Both the position numbers and the translations under genes were made by a program. Below, one piece after another: positions 34,911 through 46,905 of a stretch of DNA of 64,000 bases. The notes beneath the pieces are model-generated. The model did no database searches, was not told where the DNA came from, and saw only the letters and a list, made by a program, of their open reading frames with translations. The stretch covers positions 5,198,001 through 5,262,000 of the forward strand of contig CATNEN010000025.1 in assembly GCA_950097015.1 (NCBI GenBank), given 5' to 3'. This stretch comes from Macrostomum hystrix. Lineage: Eukaryota > Platyhelminthes > Macrostomidae. Numbering within the stretch: position 1 is the stretch's first letter; the number at the start of each line of letters is the position of its first letter.

Positions 34911-35376
34911 GGTCCCAGGTCATTTCGGTGACAAGACATTTCGGTGACAGTCATTTCGGTGACACAATTGGTCAGATTGGTGACAACTATTTTTGCACCT
35001 AAATATGCTAATAAACAGCCTTCCATTTTAACTATGCACACATATAAAATATTAATTAAATAATGCTAAAAGTATTAATAAGAAGCTGCATCGCTATGTT
35101 AAAGTCTGGGTTTTACTTTAAATGAGTTAAATTATTAAATTATTTAATGAGTAGTCAATAGTTTCAATAGTTATTCGTTCCTAATTAAATGTGTATAATA
35201 ATCATTTTTCAAGTTTTGGATTGACAAGGCGAGTGCAGGCTTTAAGCAGCTGCTGGATCGTGGAAGGCTGTTTTCTTAGCATATTTAGGTGCAAAAATAG
35301 TTGTCACCGAACTGACCAATTCTGTCACCGAAATGACTGTCATTGAAATGTCTTGTCACCGAAATGACCTGAGACC
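34911..35376. mobile_element. 466-bp MITE with long inverted repeats and 8-bp target duplication
   Basis: Both ends read GGTCYCAGGTCATTTCGGTG inward and pair over roughly 110 bp, including an inner block TTTTTGCACCTAAATATGCT. The end sequence itself contains two or three copies of CATTTCGGTGACA. Flanks GACAGTAC (34903-34910) and AACAGTAC (35377-35384) match at 7 of 8 positions, which suggests a hAT- or P-type 8-bp duplication. There is no coding capacity. Confidence 0.8.
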
Positions 35377-35384
35377 AACAGTAC

Positions 35385-36415
35385 TATCCACCTTTAAACC
35401 ACTACTTGTCCTAAACTCTAGCTAACCTCTATTTAGCTAGCTACCCAAACTAAGCTTTGCTATATTAAACAATAGTAAAACATTAGTAATCCACCTGACC
35501 CAGCTGTGGTGGTCTTGTTGTATTCTCTGTGGAAGACATAGTCCTTTGCCTAGTATAATTTTAACTAACTAATGTCCCTAGCAGCAAAAAAACAACTTTC
35601 CACCTAGTAGCAGAGAGCAATGGCAATTTTTCTGTTCCACTAATAAATAAAAGTATACTAAACTGCCTTTTAAATTAAAAAATATAGGCCTATTCTATAA
35701 TGTAACAATTTGAATTGCATTGAAGTATATGTATATATTCTATCACTAATAAATGAAGCTAGGCCTATGTACACTTTTAGACACATGTGGGAGGGAATCA
35801 CTGATGCAAGCAATTAAAATGGACAGTTCAGGGCTTTCTTCTGAAGCTGAAAAAGTTTGATCTTTGAAAATACTAGCAAAAAATCATGTTTTTAGTATTT
35901 AGCTTCAGATTCACATTAATTTTTTATGAAATGAGTAGATTAACAATCACAAAAGAATTTCAAATCAAATAAGGCCACATTGAAACTATCAGTTCAGGCA
36001 TTCAGGCTGTAGACTCAAATACCATTCAACCAGACAGACAGGCCTTAGAGGTTTAATATAGTGGGATGGGAGAGGAGATGGGAGAAGAAATGACTTTAGC
36101 AATGTCGTGACAGTTGTGACCTATATATTACTTTTTATCATACATGTTTTTTCTAAAAAAATAAAAGTGCTTTAGAAAAAAGTTTTGTTTGCTTCTGACA
36201 AATAATTGTAGAGGGCCTAGCTATCTACACCACAATCATTAGTTTGTAACAGTCACCAGCATAGCAGCACCAGGTACCAAATTACCAAAAAGCCTCAGGT
36301 TTTCCAACGGCTTATCAGTTGTCAATAAACATAGCGCCTAGAAGGCTACAAGTCACAGTATTTCTTGCGACCTGACTATTCACTCGGCAGAGTGGTTTCA
36401 TAATTATATCCACCA
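35385..36415. other. AT-rich spacer
   Basis: No gene, RNA or clear repeat seen. Confidence 0.5.
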
Positions 36416-36419
36416 TATG

Positions 36420-36640
36420 ACGCCATACATGGGCAACACCCAGCCGACCTGGCCGGTTGAAACAAGGGCCAAGCAAGGCTAAGTTACAAAAACCAATCAA
36501 CCAAGCGCAAAAAAATCAAAAGGGGGAACCAAGGGACAAAAAAGGAAGGCGTGAAGAAGAGGAAAAAGGGGAGAGAAAAATAGAACAAATGAGAGCAAAC
36601 TAAGTCGCACGATTTGGGAGGTTGCACATGTATGTACGAC
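36420..36640 (-). repeat. Dispersed repeat, pair of 63195-63445
   Basis: On the - strand this reads much like 63195-63445 on the + strand, with blocks such as CTCTCCCCTTTTTCCTCTTC, AACCAATCA and TTTTTTGTCCCTTGG in the same order. Identity looks moderate, with small indels. It has no coding motif. Confidence 0.7.
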
Positions 36641-38760
36641 GCACAAGGCCTGCCTAGCCATAATTTCCCTTGCCAAACAAGACAAAGACAGGGGGACATG
36701 AATTCTCCCTTTAGAAAGTCTTCTAGAAGCAGAACCAGAAAAGAATAAGAAACAATGTATATTCCTAGCGATAAAGACTTTGTAAAAATAGTTTATGTCG
36801 ACATTACTATTGGCCGTACAAAAATTGCGTGATAAAAAGTGAAATGCGTAAGACTACGTTTGTCGGTTTGGAGTGATTCGTCATTTGACGAGTTTAATGC
36901 TTTAAGTTTTAATCAATGCAATTGTGATAGAATGTGATTTTTAATATATAATAATATAAAAATGATACACTTGTATCCTTATAATTTATTCTACTATACA
37001 GTGTGTGTATTTTGGTTTAATGTAGTTTCTTAGAAATACGCCAGCTTTAAAATGCTCAGAACTTAAATAATTTTAGTGTAATAAATGTAGTTGTGGTTGC
37101 CGCGCTTTTGAATTTACCAACACGAAGATATAGTTGAAATTATTGAGATAATATGAGATTTTTACGTTAATGTTTATTTGACGACAAGGAACTGAGTGAC
37201 GAACTACGACGACAAACTTAATCGAGCGACTTGATCCCTGAGAACGCCCCCCAGAAAAGACGTGCAAACCTGTTTAAATTATCAGCAGCTAAAAAATTAG
37301 CATAACAAAGTATTAACATTAAAATACAGAAGACGGTTTGAATAATAGGCGGACATACATTATAAATTATGATTTAGTTTAAACAATCGCACTATTTTGA
37401 GGGAAAGGGACAATTTCATTACATAAGTTGATTGATTTAACATGGTACGTAAGTTAGTTCACCAACTTATGGCTCACTTCACTTATTTAGCGAGTAGTCC
37501 CGTAACGGACAAACGCTATCTGACTATAGATCTAGAGTTAGAGTAGCTTGTACTGAGTAAGTAGTTTAATTCTTTAACAGGGTGTTATTAGGCAGCTTAT
37601 TAATAATAACTTTATAGGCCCGAAATTGCAGTTCTAGCTCGATATATACAGATCTTTGGTCAAACAGAAATTTTCTTACTTTCATAAATTAACGTTTATT
37701 CTATTTAACTCTCAATTAATATTAGAAAAGCTGAATTATGATAGTTCCAAACAAATGCCCTACTCATGTCTTGTCAATGTTACTGTAGATATCATGATAT
37801 TCTAAATTGCCAATTAAGTATCATTATAATGATGACTCATTAGGTATATGGATAGGAAAAAAATTAAAAATCAAAATGATAATTATGATGAATTTTCTTT
37901 CTAAATTGAATGTTGACATTACCAATCACAAAATGTAAAAAATGGAAAATGTGAAATGTTTAAGCAATGTATAAATGTTACTGTAAGGAAGAACTAGTGA
38001 CAGCTATCAAAAGTCGCAGCTACATTTTACTGAGATAATTCCAATATTATATTTTTCCAGATAGAGGATAGGAAGCACTTTTATTAAAAAACCATAAAGT
38101 GAATTACATATACAATAATTTAGAATTAAGATATATATTTCTCAGTTCCTAGACACTTTGTCATCTAACCAATCAAAGGAACTTAATATTTGGTCACTTC
38201 GTCATCTATGAATCCTCAATTCCCTGCTCCTATCAATGAATTCAGAGCTTCACAAAATACTTGCAAAAGACAATGATGGAGTTATGACCCACAAAGATGG
38301 TTGTGTACTTTATGTATACAATAATATCACAAAGATGCTTATGTCACATGTAGAAAGCTCACATATGCAAAATAAAAGACAAAGGTATCGAAAAGTTAAA
38401 AAGCCAGACAGAAAATATTTTTTTTTCATAAAAATTTAATTTTTTTCATTTTTGGTAAAGTAAATCACATTTTATGAATTTGATAAAATCACTTTACCAC
38501 TGATCCCTTCTATGAAATTAACTTAGCCATCATGAGCCAGGCCACTGAACCTTGATATGTGACCTGGGCATGAGCAGGTAAGCAAGAAGCTTCTGATGAA
38601 TACTTGGCACTAGCACAATACTTGGCCTAATTGGTTTTAGCAGGTTCCTGTAGGCCCTGGAAGTGTTGCTTATGCTGATACTCCCATGGTCCCTGCGCGT
38701 GCACTAGGGATGCATGAACTGGCACAAGCAGTGCTTCCTTTTGCAGCAGCTCCATCAGAG
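36641..38760. other. AT-rich spacer
   Basis: No coding signature or clear repeat. The small open frame at 38236-38439 has no recognisable motif. Confidence 0.5.
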
Positions 38761-38766
38761 GATACA

Positions 38767-39145
38767 GTGTCAATTGCATATGCCTTTGCACTCGTTGTTC
38801 ATCTCGATAGTTTGGCCAAAAATGCTGATCTCACGAGTAGAATGCACAGCATTTTCGAGCCATGTGCTGCTAACATACTCTGCTAGGTCAAGAAGCTCAG
38901 TAGATTTGATGCCTGCAATGACATGCACCAAGACATCTGCCATGTGCTCCCCAGGAAGGTAGGGCAAGGCCATCAGCATGCGGTAGATCAGTAAGATAGG
39001 TGCACTGAAGGCCTTGATTTTGCACTCGATGGAAGATGATGGCCTGGCCTGTCTGTTAGTGAAACAAACAGCCTCCAACTTGGCATTTGGAAAAATACTG
39101 TGTACAGACTGCCAACCAGCAGCTTCAAATTCAAGTACGCAAACT
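38767..39145 (-). pseudogene. MULE-type transposase fragment
   Basis: On the - strand the reading FEAAGWQSVHSIFPNAKLEA resembles the 'DFE...FP.A.L.GC' part of MULE transposase domains. It is followed by LMALPYLPGEHMADVL, EYVSSTWLE and SIFGQTIEMNNECKG, which matches the usual 'Y...TWI...W.VYG...TNN..EG' tail. The Cys/His pair normally after the FP motif is changed, and no N-terminal half is found. This is a relic of a Mutator-like DNA transposon. Confidence 0.55.
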
Positions 39146-41233
39146 CCCTAATGGAGCAAATTTAAAAAGCTGTGGACACTCCTGCTAGGCGCGCAGGTGC
39201 ACAGTTGGTTTCAAGAAAAAGAGCGCAAATGCACAATTGCTATATATCTTCAGTCTGACTCAATGTAGTGATTGATTTCACAAAAAAATGTCAAAATACC
39301 TTTTTTATCTTTGTAGTGTATTTCTATAATTACAACAGCTAAGGTTATGTCTTTTCGCACTCGGGCACTGTGGAGCATGTATTCATGTTTGCAAATGAAT
39401 GTGTGCCCCTCCAGCAAAAAATTTCTGTAACTGTGCCTGGCTAGAATCACACCTACATGTACATGTAAGTTTATTTTAATATGTAAATGTGTACCTAAGT
39501 GAATGCATGGATATATGGCACGGGTGCACACTGCTATACCATGTTCACCTACATGTACATTTAAATGTATTTTATAATGTGTCATATTGTACATTTTTTT
39601 GAATGCACAAGGTGCAAGTACAGAGGCACAAAGTCCAGGGCCAATTCAAATTGCAAATCCTTGGGTGGTTGGGGTTGCCCATCCTGCCTGGCCCGTTAGT
39701 TGCATGGACCAGATTGGCAATGCTGGGAACTTTGGGGACATTTCGCAGTTCACTGTCTTAAAGTTCACGTTGCCTTAAAAAATAGGTGCACTGTGTGGAG
39801 TCGTCTTAGATGGGGGTTGGTGCTGAAATAAAGAAGGCACTTTGCAGGTGTACTGAGTGGAGTCAACTTAAGGTGCAATGGCTAAAATAAACTAGGCACA
39901 TTGCCTTCAATAAAGATAGGTGCACTGTGTGGAGTCGTCTTAGATTGGGGTTGGTGCTGAAATAAAGAAGGCACATTGCAGGTAAGCAATTTTTATTGAA
40001 AATGATTATCAATTTAGAATATAGCCTGCAAATTAGGAAAACTGCACATATTTTTTTCACACCCCCTATTATGTCAATTTAGAATATTTTGGCTGGACAC
40101 CTACTAATAAACATAATGCAAACAAACAGAAGATAGCATACAGTGACAGACAGTTTGGAGAACAAAAAGACTAATTTGAAGTCAGAGTAATTTGAATTGA
40201 AAAGGTAATCAATCAATTCGGATAAAAGGTACTCATTTAGGCTTTACAGTGCAGATTTTTCTCACCCTTTCTCATAATTTTTTCCTGTTTTTTCAACTAG
40301 CTTGGAGTTTGTTGGCTTAGTCAAGTTGCATTCCAGTCAGATCGCAAACTTGTCCTTGTTCTGGAGCTTTCAATGGTTGCTTGCCATAGATTGATGCCTT
40401 ATGCTACTCCTCAGCAATGTAGATAACCAGTGGATATGCCCTCTAGATACAGTTGCTAGCTCCAGAGGTTGGCTGCATATTGTATACTAGATAAAATATA
40501 AAACAAGATAGAACAAGATAGAATAGATAAAAAAATATTCTACAATAAAAATGCAACAGGCATGTTGTTAATTAAGTGATTTATAATAATACTCTTCGAA
40601 AGCTGATGGTTATATTTTTGTTAACAAGTGAGAATTTGATTTACTTATTAGGTGATACAAATACAAAGAATATAAACTAACCAGTAAGCATAAATGAACT
40701 GCAAAATTTTTTTTTAAGTTTCTTTTGACTTTGATTTATGTCATATGTAATACTTATGGATGATAACTGTGGCATCATTTTCTGTAAGGATACTTTATTG
40801 GAACTAGCGATGATAATCATATTCGTATAATTGATATCATATAATTTGTTATTATATCTGAAATCTCTCTTGTATAAATTGACAAGGCCATCCTTGAGGG
40901 TGTGTAGGAGTGAGAGAGAGGCAACAACTGCAGAAAAGGGAAAACTTTTATTTTGCCCTCATTCATATGCTGCGCACAGTTTAAACTTAAATAACGAAAA
41001 ATTGCCTCGAAAAAGAAGATTGAATCTAATTAAAGTGGGTTATAGTTACCCTGTAACCAGTAAAGGAGCCTACGTCCCGAAAAAATTAATTTATTCTCGA
41101 ATTAGACGCTGAATAATAAAGCGGTTTATCGTGAAATTCCACACAAATTTAGATACGAAGGAAGGAAGTTGGTCTTATTTTAAGAGTTGAACACTCAAAG
41201 CTTACAAATCAGTTTGACGCAATAATCTTTCAG
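39146..41233. other. AT-rich spacer with a small duplication
   Basis: A block of about 70 bp (starting ATAGGTGCACTGTGTGGAGT) occurs at 39782-39850 and again at 39912-39980, with a diverged partial copy between. Otherwise no gene is seen. An upstream exon of the ALMS-motif gene may lie here, since its first visible exon starts at a splice acceptor, but I could not pick it out. Confidence 0.5.
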
Positions 41234-44200
41234 GACTCATTGGAGGCGGAGGCGGGCAGTCCGCCAGTCGATCCGTCCCGCTATCACAGGCTGACGCCTA
41301 TTTCGCCGCCTAGCGACGATCCCGACGACGACCAGGACGATGCGGCGTCTGACGCTGCCGTTGTTGGCGGCGATTCATCATTAGCTACTGATCGGCTTGG
41401 CGGTGACTCCGTGACTGTGCATCCGGAATACCTGGCCCTGCCGCCGGCTCTGACTCCTCAACAGACGCGCGCCGAACGCAGCACAGTCTTAGCTGACCGA
41501 GAAGTGTCATTCTTTACTAGGACAACTGCGGCCGCCGCTGCTACAGACAACCATCATCCTACAGATGCTGATGAAGCTAGCGAGCTGTCCGTTCGGGCGC
41601 GTGACCTGCTTGAGGCAACCGCGTATGCTGCGGCCGACAATGCGAGCCAGCCCGCTGATTTGGCTGTTACTGATGCTGGCGGCTCGTTTGATTATGATAG
41701 TCTGCGACGTGATTTGGCTAGCATTCAGGTAGGTCGCATCGGGTCCTGATATGATATCAGCCTTTCATTGTCCAATGAGTAAGCCGGCCTTGCGGAACCA
41801 ACTCAAAACAGTTCTGCCCTTCAGACCATCGAGATATTCAACGGTCCTTCGATTTTGCCGATAAGAGCTTGTGTATTTCATGCATCCCTACATGAATTTG
41901 CACTGCCTGCAGCTCCGTCTAGATATAGGTCGGTGATCACCGGAGTCGGAAATAATGCAGGCACATTCGGGTGACGTGCTGATAAACTTTAAAGACCTGG
42001 CAATGCCACACTGTGGCGCATTGCAATTTTGTCTACAGCCCAATGAGTAAGCCGGCTTTGCAGAAACAAGTCAAAAAAGCCTCTGCAAGGTGCGCACAAA
42101 TTGGGCATACCAACCTGGTTGCAATATTAAGAGGATCTTTTATTACAGCTTTGGCTCCATTGAATGATCCTAGAGCTTGCAACAACATTAAAAAAATAAA
42201 TAAACCATATAACAACAATTTCTGATTGGTGTGGATAAGGGGTGGATCGACAAGGCGTCCAACTCTCGCTTTTAAGTCTTTGAGCTCAAATCCGTGGCGA
42301 GATTCCATGAGGACCAACCCTCTGTACAGTGTCAGTGCAGTCACAATTGACCGGTTTTAGTATTGGTTTTCAACCCCTGACCAAACCTTTTAGTAAGACA
42401 AAAACCTTGACGTCTGCTTTCTGTTCAGGGTTGTTAACCTCTTGTTAAACTAATTTTTTCTCGTTCAAATAAATTCTATCATTCACCTTCCACAGCCCAA
42501 TGAGTAAGCCGGCTTTGCAGAAACAAGTCAAATAAAATGTCTGCAAGGTGTGCACAAATTGGGCATACCAACCTGGTTGCAATATTAAGAGGATCTTTTA
42601 TTAAAGCTTTGACTCCACTGAATGATCCTAGAGCTTGCAACAACATTCACATGCTGTTATGATTCATAGTTTGTTGTTCAATAAGTTGTAGCTTGAGGCG
42701 TAAGATTGTGTGCACTGCCTTATGGCGGTGAGAAAGTCAGGGGCAGATGTACACATTTCCCCTGTGTGCCCCTGATGATCCAAAGTACTATTCGAAAAAT
42801 AAATGTCAAGTCAATTGGAATTGGTATAAGTACAAGCATTGGTTTATACGTGTTCAATTTTACGCGTGTGCAATTGAGACAGATTTTATATTATTTTTTA
42901 TCAATTTAACGGTTGTAAACGACAGGCCAGGCTAGCGAATCGTGGCTACCATCTGCCGACAAGGATTCAACCACAGGCCTCTTCGCAGCAGCAGCAGCAG
43001 TCTGGCTGGGCAGAATCGCGCCGATTGAAGTGGGACTACGGTGCGGACCTGGGTGGTCGTCGAACCGGTTGCAGCCGTGGCGTCGGCGTTTCACCTGTCA
43101 GGTCTGCGGCTACAGATGCTTCGGGTTTGAATCGCCACGGTGCCGGCTTTCTGAGCAGCCCCAGTCCTGAGTACGAAGAGCAGGCAGTACGAGAAGGTCC
43201 CACTGAGAGTCGGTCTTTAGGTGAGTTTAATCGTCTTAACAACAGCTATATATGAGAATAACACTCATTAGATGACATTTCCTTGCATCTTAGAGTCTGC
43301 TTCATTATCAGCCGCTAAAAACGGAGGAGAAGAGACTGCGGCGGCTGCTTCGGCGCCAAACTCGGCCAGGTCGCAGGACACCAATGCCAGCACCAGCACT
43401 AAGGAGTCGACGCATACGGGCTCCGATGACGCCAGACCGCCGCGCTTTCCTGCAGACGCATTCGGCAGTCGGCCCTCGCCCAGGACCCCAGGCCCAGCTG
43501 CTGTCGGCGACAGGGGCGGCGGAGGCGGCAGTCGGGTTGGCGGACTATACGCACGCAGTCCGCGCGATCCGCCCCAGCCTGAAGGCCTGCAGGCGGCCTG
43601 GGAGCGCTTCCATCGGCAGGGCGGGCGAAGGGAGCTGCGTCAACTTCGCCGGGTCCTGGCTGACCCGCTGCAGGCGCTGCTGTTGACTGTTGGCCGGGAC
43701 GACTGTGGCAGCTTTGAGGAGGACGAAGACGAGATTTCCTACTGCTATGAGGATGGTGTTGATGTAGACGACGACGCTATTGAAAGCAGCATCGGTGGCA
43801 CCGGAGCTGACGCCACAACAGCGGAGCTGCAGGCGGCGCTGCTGCGTCAGCGGGCGCGGCTGCTGGACGCAGTGGCCGCTGAGCGACGCCGGCGAGAGCG
43901 AATCGACATTCTGCGCCGGCTAATCCGACAGCGGCGTCGGGCCCACACAGCCGCTGCGATGGTCGCTGCCGTGACGCAGCCTGAACCGGATGAAGACTCG
44001 GATCCGGTGGCAGGCGAGGACACGATTGTCGATGATGCTCTGTCTAGCGATCGAACAGACGCTACGCAGGAGATAGATGAGATGACGCTACCGCATAGCG
44101 CTGCCAGAGCCACCGCTGTAGACAGTGTGGTTGCTAAGAAAGCCAATCCGGTTGCTAAGGGTGCAGCTAAGCGCAATGACGGCGGCACCTACAAGTTAAA

Positions 44201-44729
44201 CGGCACGAAGCATCGCCAGAGCAGAATGCCCGTCGGCACCTACAAAATCGATTCGGGTTCTGCTTCCGTTGCCAAGGCAACTGACAAAAGCGATTTGGCT
44301 CCAGCAGCCGTCGGTCTAGTCCCCGACTCAGCTGACGATTCCAGGTCAGCTCAGCCCCTGACCTGGTTCCTGCCGCTAGCACACACCGCCAGCGACGCCG
44401 ACGCTACCAGGCGTCGACAGCAGCGGGCAGCCGTTCTGGCTGCTCGGAGTCGATCGCGTCGGGATCGGCTACAGTCGGCCGCAGCCGCCAGACAGGCCCT
44501 TGCCGAGGCCGAGGCTCGCCTGCCGAAGCCGCCGCCGCTGGTTGCCACCCGCCAGCCGCTTCGGGTTGCGTCGCTGCCGTCAACTTCGGCGCCGACGTCG
44601 AGCGCCGCCGCAGCCGCCAGGCTTGAACGGGAGAGACGCGAGGCTGCAAAGCGGACTAACCGGCTGCGCAAGCAGATCTACGGCGAGCGGCTGCTGCGCT
44701 CTGTGTTGCTGCGAACTGCCGAGCGGTGA
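41234..44729 (+). CDS. ALMS-motif centrosomal/basal-body protein (3' exons)
   Basis: Three exons, 41234-41728, 42926-43220 and 43294-44729, join in phases 0 and 1 with donors GTAGGT and GTGAGT. They give 741 residues and no start Met in the first, so at least one upstream exon is missing from this call. Most of the chain is low-complexity (Ala/Asp-rich, a CAG-encoded polyQ, then Arg-rich coiled-coil-like stretches such as ERRRRERIDILRRLIRQRRR). The C-terminus has LTWFLPLAHT, SRSRRDRLQ and ERERREAAKRTNRLRKQIYG, laid out as in the ALMS motif that ends ALMS1, CEP295 and C10orf90. Those proteins act at centrosomes and ciliary basal bodies. Which of the three this is cannot be told. Confidence 0.6.
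42033..42345 (-). repeat. Dispersed repeat R1, longest copy in ALMS-gene intron
   Basis: On the - strand the unit runs from a CACTGACACTGTACAGAG block through TTTGAGCTCAAAGA to TTGTTGCAAGCTCTAGGATC, TTGCAACCAGGTTGGTATGC and GCAAAGCCGGCTTACTCATT. The same order is found at 60863-61180. The copy is open in one frame for 103 codons (with CPICAHLAEAF), and the same stretch is kept in other copies. It may derive from a coding region, but I do not recognise it. Confidence 0.75.
42473..42650 (-). repeat. Dispersed repeat R1, second copy in the same intron
   Basis: Carries the GCTTGCAACAACATT to CAATGAGTAAGCCGGC part of R1 and an extra ATTCACCTTCCA flank that is shared with the copy at 60534-60705. 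A fragment of R1 (CCAATGAGTAAGCCGG) is also at 41774-41790. Confidence 0.75.
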
Positions 44730-46395
44730 CCCGACTGGCTGACCGTCTAGAATGATCTGCCTCACGCCCACAGCAGTAAATCACTCTTGATTGGCATTAC
44801 CAAGTATTAATACGAGCGTATATATTAGCTATTAGCTAATTATTTCTGCTATACATTTCCTCATCGTAACTTTCCGTCTACTATCCGTTTATTAGCCTCG
44901 TTTAGTTATTTAGCAGGTAATTTTATTCTCATTTTACCGATGTTATTCTAGGTCGCTGTGTAGAAATATTTTCTATGTTTTAATGCTTCACATTTACTCG
45001 TATAACAATCTGTAGGTTGATCTTAACACGGAGTAAGGAAATTTGATAATCTAGGAGTGCTTTTTGAAAGACTTGCTTTGCACAATCTAAAAATATTATT
45101 TTGACATCTGACAAACACAATGAGAGATTTCGAGTTGATAAATTTATCTAAATGATCTCTAATCATATTTCTTCTCAGTGATAGTCTAAAAATGTAGAAT
45201 ATTTTCTGATTTATTTAGATTTTAAATGATATAAGTAAACATTTCTGTTAATTATGGGACATAAGAATGCACAATCTGTTTATCACTACCAAAATTCCAT
45301 AGTAAATTGCGGTTTTAGTACTTTCTTTGCTCTTTCAGAACTTAAACAAATATTACACGTTATTATTGATTTGTTACTAACAGTAGTATTTTTTTCATTA
45401 ATTTTCGTTCTATAGTTTTATTCTTTATCTGCAGAATCCCTAACTCTTCATTAGAAGCCTAATGTCTAACAGGTAAGCAGTCACACCTAACAGGGAATTT
45501 TTTTCTGTAGATTTTCTGTCCCTTGCTTCAAAGAGTACATGCATTTTCAACATTTACTTTACCTTTGTCTCAACAATGGGACTTTTGTGCTTACATCGCA
45601 GTCCACTGCCCTTCCGCACTGTACGCCTGCTTATTCCACCCCGCATTTCCTATTCTAGATTTATTTGTTTCTTTTTTGTCGCTTTTTTATATAAAAAATC
45701 CTAAAATACTACTTTTATGTCTTGCGCAACTAGTTTTATGTATTTTGTCTGGAAAAATTTAATGCTATAAAGTTAAATTTTGTATAATTTTGCTAAGCCG
45801 CAGCAATTGTCTACTTATAGTAAGAAGCATATTTCTCCATTTTTAGTTTTTTATAGTTACACTGATTTTCCTTTTTAAATAGCTCGTATTGCTCGTATTA
45901 AATATACATATAAATTATTCTCTCTAATGCCGTCCCTATGTTCTACCTGTCTATTGACGCACTTAATTTAAGAAATGAGCATTTAAATTTAACAAATTGT
46001 TATCTTAGTTATTAACTTTAATATGAGTCTAGACAAATTATGCTATGCCAATAGAGAAGGTTATAGAGACGGTTATCGAGACGAATATAATTATATCACA
46101 TTTATCAGTGATAGTTTCATATTAAGATTTTCATTCCACCAGCTTTAGCTAGTTAGTGTTTACATTAACGTATAAAATGTGTACGCTGTGTAGGCCCCGC
46201 TGTGCCTCTTCCATGAGCCATTAGGACCTGCGATATTCTTATCCGATAAGATGGTGATGCGATTTGGCATGACGGTAAATTTTAGTTTCAGTTGCAACCA
46301 TAACTGAAGGCTCGAGTTTCACGGCTATTGGCGGCACTAACACGAAAGGAACTTCCTCCGATCGTTCGGTTCTCTAATGCTTCAGTTAATTAGCT
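44730..46395. other. AT-rich spacer
   Basis: No gene seen. The frame at 45523-45762 is hydrophobic low-complexity sequence without a family motif. Confidence 0.5.
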
Positions 46396-46429
46396 GATTT
46401 TCTATAATTCTTCACTTGACAGTTAACAG

Positions 46430-46905
46430 TTCCGTCCTCTGATACTTCAGTAAGCTAACAGTTCCGTCCTCTGATCCTTCAGTAAGCTGACAGTTCCTCC
46501 CCCTGATCCTTCAGTAAGCTAACAGTTCCGTCCTCTGATACTTCAGTAAGCTAACAGTTCCGTCCTCTGATACTTCAGTCAGCTGACAGTTCCTCCCCCC
46601 TGATCCTTCAGTAAGCTGACAGTTCCACCCAATGATCCTTCAGTAAGCTGACAGTTCCTCCCCCTGATCCTTCAGTAAGCTAACAGTTCCGTCCCCTGAT
46701 CCTTCAGTAAGCTGACAGTTCCGTCCCCTGATCATTCAGTAAGCTAACAGTTCCACCCAATGATCCTTCAGTAAGCTGACAGTTCCACCCAATGATCCTT
46801 CAGTAAGCTGACAGTTCCACCCAATGATCCTTCAGTAAGCTGACAGTTCCACCCAATGATCCTTCAGTAAGCTGACAGTTCCACCCAATGATCCTTCTGT
46901 TAGCG
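46430..46905. repeat. 32-bp minisatellite, about 15 copies
   Basis: Tandem units of the type TCAGTAAGCTGACAGTTCC plus a variable part (ACCCAATGATCCT, GTCCTCTGATACT or TCCCCCTGATCCT). The last six copies are nearly identical, so the array has expanded recently at its right end. Confidence 0.92.

Noticed and set aside
34903-35384. The 466-bp MITE as a derivative of the 54-kb P element
   Set aside because: Both have 8-bp duplications, but their inverted repeats share no sequence.
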